From Neurospora tetraspora (Eukaryota; Ascomycota; Sordariomycetes; Sordariales; Sordariaceae): a stretch of 64,000 nucleotides of DNA. The stretch lies in NCBI RefSeq assembly GCF_033439725.1, contig NW_026944390.1, positions 2,356,001-2,420,000 on the forward strand, written 5' to 3'. The position numbers and the translations under genes are program-made. Positions 57,745 through 64,000 of this stretch are shown here, piece by piece; position 1 is the stretch's first letter; each line of letters opens with the position of its first letter. Under the pieces are notes generated by a model. That model ran no database searches. It had not been told where the DNA came from and saw only the letters and a program-made list of their open reading frames with translations.

Positions 57745-60700
57745 ATTAATAATCTAATTTGCGTATTTACGTTTAACGCTACGATTATCGATTATAAGTA
57801 ATATCCTTACGAAACTAATAACGTTAATTATATCCTTATTAAAGGAATCTACCGATAAGGCTATTATAATTATCTTTAATACCCTTACTAATTAGTTTAA
57901 TTAGTATAAGGCTCTTAAGAGATTCGTTAATAACAATTAAGACTTTAGTAATTAACTATTTAAGGGAGGACTTATAATTTAGAGGGTTCTACCCCCGAAG
58001 CCGGAAGATTTCTTCTTTATTAAGTAAGTAAAGGACCGTTTTTTAGCAGTAAAGAAAGAGCTCGTTAAATTTAATAGAGGAATCCGGGTTAAGAAGGCTG
58101 TGATTATAATTATAATAATTATTATTACGGTTATTAATACGAACGGTATTATTACCGAGATTATTACTACTACTTAATTCTAAGAAGAAGCCGCCGCTGG
58201 CGCTAATAAAGACGATAAGGAAGGAAGTTTGGAGGAAGAAGATAAAGAAGAGGAAGGGGAGGATAATAAATATTGTATTAAATAGGATATTAGGGATGAT
58301 ATAATTATTAACCCCTTTACTGACTCAATAATTACCGGGAGAGTAATATATAATTAAATTAATAATATATATAATATTCGCTATAAATATTAAAAAAAAC
58401 TTCGACGATACTAATACCCGATTTTATAATTAAATAAATATTTATATTACCGCTTATTATACGAATACTTTATTTAAATAGGATAAATATACTCGTAATT
58501 AATTTAAAGAAATTGAAAGTCAAATTAATTATCGACTTATCGATTAAATTGCTAAAGTTCGTCCAAATTATTAAACCTTTATTAAAAAACTTATAAAAAA
58601 AGTAATTTAAAGACTTCAAAAAATAATTATCCGACTAGGAAATCCTTTTATAAATAGGAAGAAACTTAGAATTAATAAAGTAACCTCCCCTACTTTATAA
58701 TTTACCGATTTTATCAATATAATTTATAAATATAAATTTATATAAGTTGGCAATTCTCAGAAGTTTGATAATAAATTCGAAGAAATATTCTTAAAATATA
58801 AGGATATATCCGCTAATTTTAAAAAGGTTCGTATATTGAAACGTACTATATTATTAATTAACTTTAAAAAAGCTATAGTTTATAGCATTTAGGGTATTAG
58901 CTATTCTAGTTTATAAAAATTCGCGTTTAATCAAGAGGACGCTCCTAATTCTAATTATAAAAAGAAATAGAAAGTAAATATAAGAAAGAAATGCAGCGTA
59001 AATAAAAATGCGAAAGAGTCTTTACGGCCGAAAAAGAGACGAGGTACTACGTTATTTTATAAAGTTTACGAGCAAAACCCTTATTTAATAATACGCTATT
59101 AATATTTAATATTTAAAATTAAGGATAATCCTAAATGAAAGCTAAGCGGCCCTACTTAGAAGTTTATTAATGAAAATTTCAAAAAATATCCCGAGATTAA
59201 TGAAGAGGTTAAAAAAGTTAAGAATTAAATATAGGACTGCTTTAATACTTTTATATAGATTACTATTTCGAAAAATTAAAAGAAATAAGAAATTAGTATT
59301 TATAATTCAATATTTCTCGTTAGATAAAATAATTTTAACGTAAATAGTAGTAAAGGTAATATTTATTTACTTAAGAATTTTATAATCCTTAATTATGAGG
59401 CTTCTATTTATATTTTTAACGAAATTAATTGTTTTTCTTCGTTTTAAATAACGTCCCTAAAGGATTACGTTTATGTTAGTAAATTTTAAATACCTATTAA
59501 GGGTTTTAAAATTATTAACGTAGAAATATAGGGAGAGAAGGGAATTTTAAAGTTGTAATTAAAAGAAATAGCTTTCTACTTTAATTTTATTATAAATTTT
59601 GTATTACCACGTTTATTTCGAAAATAAACTTTTTATTAGGACTATAAAGGCTTTAGTAATTACCTTCGTCGGTTAAACAGTTTATTTTTTTATTTCCTTT
59701 AAAAAATTCATTATTAAATAGTCTTTAAATACCTACCCCTCTTATTTAACCACGCTGCCTTCTTTATTTATTAAAATTCCTTTAATTCCTTTACTGGCTA
59801 TTACGTATATAAAATGCCCGCCAAATTTCAATATGAGTAATTCGGTTATTATAGTCCTTAAATCCTCGAATAATTTTATAACGTCGAAGGCGGTAAGTTT
59901 AAAGGGCCCACTATTTATTAATAAAATACGTACAGTATTTTAAAAAATAAATAACAAGTTAAACGAAAATTACGAAATAGGAGATTTGGCCCGGGAAAGC
60001 GTCTCGCTGTCGACTGCTTCGAATATAAAGTAGGGAAAAATAGCCTCAAATATATTATACTTATTACTTATTAATAAATTAAATTCGTTTAGGATATTTA
60101 TATAGCGAATTGAATAATTAAAATTATCGTTGAAAAATTCCTTTCCGTTATTTATATAATTAATTACTAATATAATGTTAAAATTAAATATATCGAATAC
60201 AAGAACGAATTTAATAGTTAATATATTAGGGATAAATTAATTATACGCTGTATTATTTTCGAACCCTTAATATTTAATACTTAAATTTAAAACGGCGGTA
60301 CTAAACGCTTAGGGGGTATAATTAAAGAAAAGGCGCGTATAATAATAAATAGCGCTAAATTTCTTTATAACCTCCAATTTTAAATCCTTTTAGCCTCGGT
60401 CTACTTTATTGACCGATTATTTAAGTATCTTCATAATTGGAAATTACTATACGAACAATTTTAGACTTTTGTAATTTATTATAAAAGGGTATAAATTGAG
60501 CCCTGTAAGTTTAATTTTAATTATTTACGTATATACGGTTACAAAGTATATATAATAATAAATATTATATAGAAAAAAGAGTAACGGTATAAGAAATTTC
60601 AATTAAAGGCTTAAATCGGATTCTTTATTAATTATATTGCCTCTTCTATTTATTAAATTTAGAACTTATAAATTAACTGTATTATTTATATTCGTAACGT

Positions 60701-62913
60701 GCTTTTTAACAAAAATTCAATCTATTTAAAGAATTTTGATAATTTTAAAGAAGGATTAAAGTTAATTAGCGACGAAATTACCAATTTATTCAACCGAATT
60801 AATTAACTTCCTTAATTATTTATATAATATTTCGAACCCTTTAATATGACCTAAAATATAGAAGATAACAGTCTTACTCCTCTCCTACTATTACTCTTTG
60901 ATAACGAACTTTAAAAAGATAATAACGAAACGATTTCGAAATTAATAGAGCTTATTATTTAAAGTAAAATATCTATCGATTTTATATTTAATTACTCTAT
61001 TCCGCTAAGTATATTACTAATCATTTTTATTACCGGCCTTATAATAGATTTATTAGAATTTATCTCCTTCCCGACCTTCGAACTATAAGAAATTATATTT
61101 ACTATTAAGATATTCATTTAATTAATTAGGCAGCTACAAAGTAAAATAATTATAAAAGTAGAAATCAATTACTCAATTTCTAAGGGTAATAAATTAAATT
61201 CTATTAAACGTTAAAACCTCCTTCTAATTTTAAAGATTTACCGCGATCTCGAATATTACGATTTGGGTAATCTTTTTAAGTAAATAGAGGAATTATATTT
61301 CGATAACTATAAAGAAATAAAACTATAAGTTAAAATCAACAAAAACATTCCCCGTACTAAAAGTCTTTAAATTTTTAATTATATATAAATATACGTATAT
61401 AAGTTTAATAAATATAATCGGTTATTAAAAGTGAAAGTTCGCTTCGTAATTAAAGGAGATTAGTAGTATAATTATAGTAAAGAGATATATATTTTTATAT
61501 TAATTAATTGCTTATTTCAGTCAATTATCGCCTATATTATTAAATTTAATTTCGAACTTATTTAATATAATATAGTAAACGCTTTCGTTAATACTTACTT
61601 CGATAAGAAGATCTATATACGTATACTTTCTAATTATTAAAAGTATAATATTATTTTTAAAATTTTCAAAGCCTTCTATAGTCTCCAATGAATTCTTTTA
61701 CTATAGTAATAAGAATTTAATAGGACTTTTAAAAGCTCAGGGTTTAAACCGTTATTTCAAGACTTATATATCCTTAAATGTAACTGAATTCTAATTTTCT
61801 ACTATATCAACGATATTATTTTCGCTTTCGATAAATTACAATATAATAAAGTTACCCAAGTTATGAAGAAATTGGAGGAGAAGTATAAGTTTATTAATAG
61901 TAATAATTTTTAATAATTTTTAAATATCGAAATTATTCGAAATCGAGAGGTAAATTATATTTGATTATTTTAATGGAAGTATATCTATAAAATTATTAAA
62001 TTAATTAAAAATCCTTATACCTTCACCTTTATTCTAATAAATAACGAAGAATTTACATTTTATAATAGTGTAGCCTCTTTTAATAAAATCCGGGAATATT
62101 AGGTCGTAATCGGCTCTATAATATACGCCGCTATAATTACCCAGCCTAATATTACCTTCGCTGCTAACCGATTAACTTATTATAATTATAATCCTTATCC
62201 TTAGTATTATAAGGCTACTAATAAAATTTTATATTACCTTTAATATTATTTTAATCTCTCCTTCTATTATAATAAATTAACGAAATTCAAGATCGCTTTA
62301 AATATATTATACGCTAATAATTCTCTAAATTAAAAGAATTCGTATAAATTTATAATTAAACTCTTTAATAATTTAGTTTATTAGGGTATAATTAAATAAA
62401 ACACGGTATTTACTATAATAATAGAAGTAGAATTATTGTTGATTTTAAACGCTATTAAGGAAATTATTGCTATTATACGTTTATATAAGGAAATTAATAT
62501 TCCCCTCGATAAGGATATACCTGTAATCGGTTATAATAATATATAACCGATCCATATATTAATTATTAAAGTGACGAAACTAATAACTAAATTAAAGTAT
62601 ATCGATATTTATCGTTACTAATTAAAGTAAGAAACTATAGAGGAAAGAATTAAAATTAAATATTTAGAAAGGAACAAGATATTAGCTGATAGATTAATAA
62701 AGGTTCTAGGATAATTACATTACGAGAAATTCTGGGAATTAATAGGAATAACGAATATACTAGCTCGTAAGGAGATAAGGATAGATAAGGAAATTCCGGA
62801 TAATATTTTAAAAAATATTTACAATTTGGCTAAAGAAATTGACGTACTAGAAGAGAAACTCTATAAATAGCTTCACTTTTGCCTTATTTAGAAAGTCTAT
62901 AAGTAAGGGGGTA

Positions 62914-63085
62914 TATCAAATTCAAGGGTAGGTTTAGCTATACTATATAGAGGTTAGCGCTCCAACCACCTAATATTACCTAATTTCTAAGCATATCTAG
63001 GTTACCCTAACACCCCCCATACCTTCTAAGCGAGTCAATCACACACACTCTTCAATCAATCAATTCTGCACCGTCACATCTAATA
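62914..63085 (+). repeat. 3' LTR of copia element
   Basis: 172 bp, TATCAAATTC...ATCTAATA; both terminal dinucleotides are changed by RIP-type transitions (TG to TA, CA to TA). Confidence 0.95.
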
Positions 63086-63090
63086 ACACC
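63086..63090. repeat. Target-site duplication, right
   Basis: ACACC immediately after the 3' LTR. Confidence 0.92.
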
Positions 63091-64000
63091 AACCACGCCA
63101 ACATTGTCCCCGCTTCTTGCGCAACCTGCCCCAATGAAAGCAATCACGACATCACCAAATATTGACGAAGCCAGCAGTAAAAATCGCAGTCGTGGGCTGC
63201 GTAAGACCTAAAATCGCCCTTAAAAAAAAACCGCCGCGTCCAACAATGCCCTCCAGGTTATTCGCTATCAGTCGCTTCTTCGTCTCCTCTTGGCAGGGGA
63301 ATTGCAGGCTTGCGGTTGCGAGTCCTCCCTTGAATGCTAAGATGAAGAGAATGTTTGACCGGTGACGATGGAATTGAGGCTCCAATTTCCGCCACTACAC
63401 ACAAAGGAAGTCTTCGTTTTGGTGGACCTCATGATGGGAAAAGGCGGGATGAAGGGAGAGAAGGCTGCGCGGTGTGGCTGCCTCGCTACCTTTCAAGACT
63501 CTTCCACAATCTCACATCAGCAAGTGCAAGCAGGTACCGATCACCACGGGATCACTCTTTCCACGACCACATTCCACTTTGCGGTCGATTGTGGTGAGCG
63601 GTAGATGCCTGTTATGGGAAGGTGCCGTCGTATTTGCTGCACACTCCTGCAGATGGAAATTGGCAGCAACGAACTCCCACCACAAAGGTTCCTTCCTCCC
63701 GTATCGTATTCACACTTTCCCGGTCTCGTCTTTCGGAGCGATGCATCAACAAGTGCAACCTCCATCATCATGAAATCTCGATGGCGGCTAATCATGATTC
63801 CATCTCGTTTCGGCACTCTAGACCATTCACACGGCTATCGTGATCGGCAGCGATGTGATGCCAGGTCCAGTCCAATCCCCCAAACACCATGAGACGATGG
63901 ATGGTGATGGCGACAGAGAGACGATGCACCAAATGCAGAGATGCTGCCAATAGCTCACTTTGTTCTCGCGCATCTGTCCAACCGATGGAAGCAAACCTTG
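63091..64000. other. Flank of the copia insertion, no supported gene
   Basis: Normal composition. Several frames of 60-100 codons on both strands, none with a recognisable domain or splice pattern. A gene extending right of the window cannot be excluded. Confidence 0.45.

Larger units (their letters stand above)
57573..63085 (+). mobile_element. Complete RIP-inactivated Ty1/copia LTR retrotransposon (5513 bp)
   Basis: 172 bp LTRs at both ends, flanked by ACACC on each side. The interior is AT-rich and full of stops, but translated pieces keep the copia order. A gag-like part near 57.8-58.9 kb is followed by an integrase C-terminal motif LRIYGYKVYI at 60523. The reverse-transcriptase active site is at 61797 (FYYINDIIFAFDK, the catalytic box reading YIND instead of YVDD), and an RNase H region follows at about 62.0-62.5 kb (ATITQPNITFA-like). 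Integrase before reverse transcriptase separates Ty1/copia from Ty3/gypsy. A purine tract (AAGTAAGGGGG, 62901-62911) precedes the 3' LTR. No primer-binding site was recognised. It cannot be autonomous. Confidence 0.93.

Overview
The window is nuclear DNA of a filamentous ascomycete, almost certainly a Neurospora species. Four things point there: a two-finger C2H2 repressor that reads as CRE-1/CreA; short introns with GT(A/G)NGT donors and CTAAC/CTGAC branch sites; two dispersed, divergent 5S rRNA genes, each with a TATA box 29-30 bp upstream; and long AT-rich tracts in which CpA and TpG are nearly gone and TpA is everywhere, the footprint of repeat-induced point mutation (RIP). The species cannot be fixed from the sequence alone.

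Layout. 1-1376 is the RIP-degraded end of a minus-strand copia-like retroelement, finishing in an LTR. 1377-2965 is ordinary-composition DNA without a convincing gene. 3018-19429 is a 16.4 kb RIP block with decayed tandem repeats and a recurring small palindrome; its two edges carry a degenerate inverted repeat. 19485-22760 holds cre-1 with a long promoter/leader. 22.7-31.0 kb is gene-poor, with microsatellites, a 91 bp hairpin element and one 5S gene. 31.0-40.4 kb is a conserved block: a small secreted Cys-rich protein, two intron-bearing tRNA-Ala genes, a BTB-bromodomain protein, tim21, a Glo3-type ArfGAP and a tRNA-Val. 41.1-48.9 kb is an accessory island: a HET-domain gene with a partial copy of its 5' end, a DUF7580-like gene broken by one in-frame TAG, and a C2H2-type gene broken by several frameshifts and a stop. 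49.8-50.0 kb has a (CAA)43 tract abutting a second 5S gene. 50.9-54.6 kb is a seven-exon GPI-anchored Ser/Thr-rich surface protein. 57573-63085 is a complete but RIP-killed Ty1/copia retrotransposon with 172 bp LTRs and a perfect 5 bp target duplication.

How it fits together. The housekeeping genes serve carbon repression (cre-1), mitochondrial import (tim21), Golgi COPI traffic (glo3), probable chromatin reading (BTB-bromodomain) and translation (tRNA, 5S rRNA). The 41-49 kb island groups three gene families often seen in fungal self/non-self recognition, two of them disabled in this strain. The best candidates for something new are that decaying island, the RIP edge gradient inside the copia LTRs, the dispersed palindrome of the 16 kb block, and a bromodomain without its acetyl-lysine-binding Asn.
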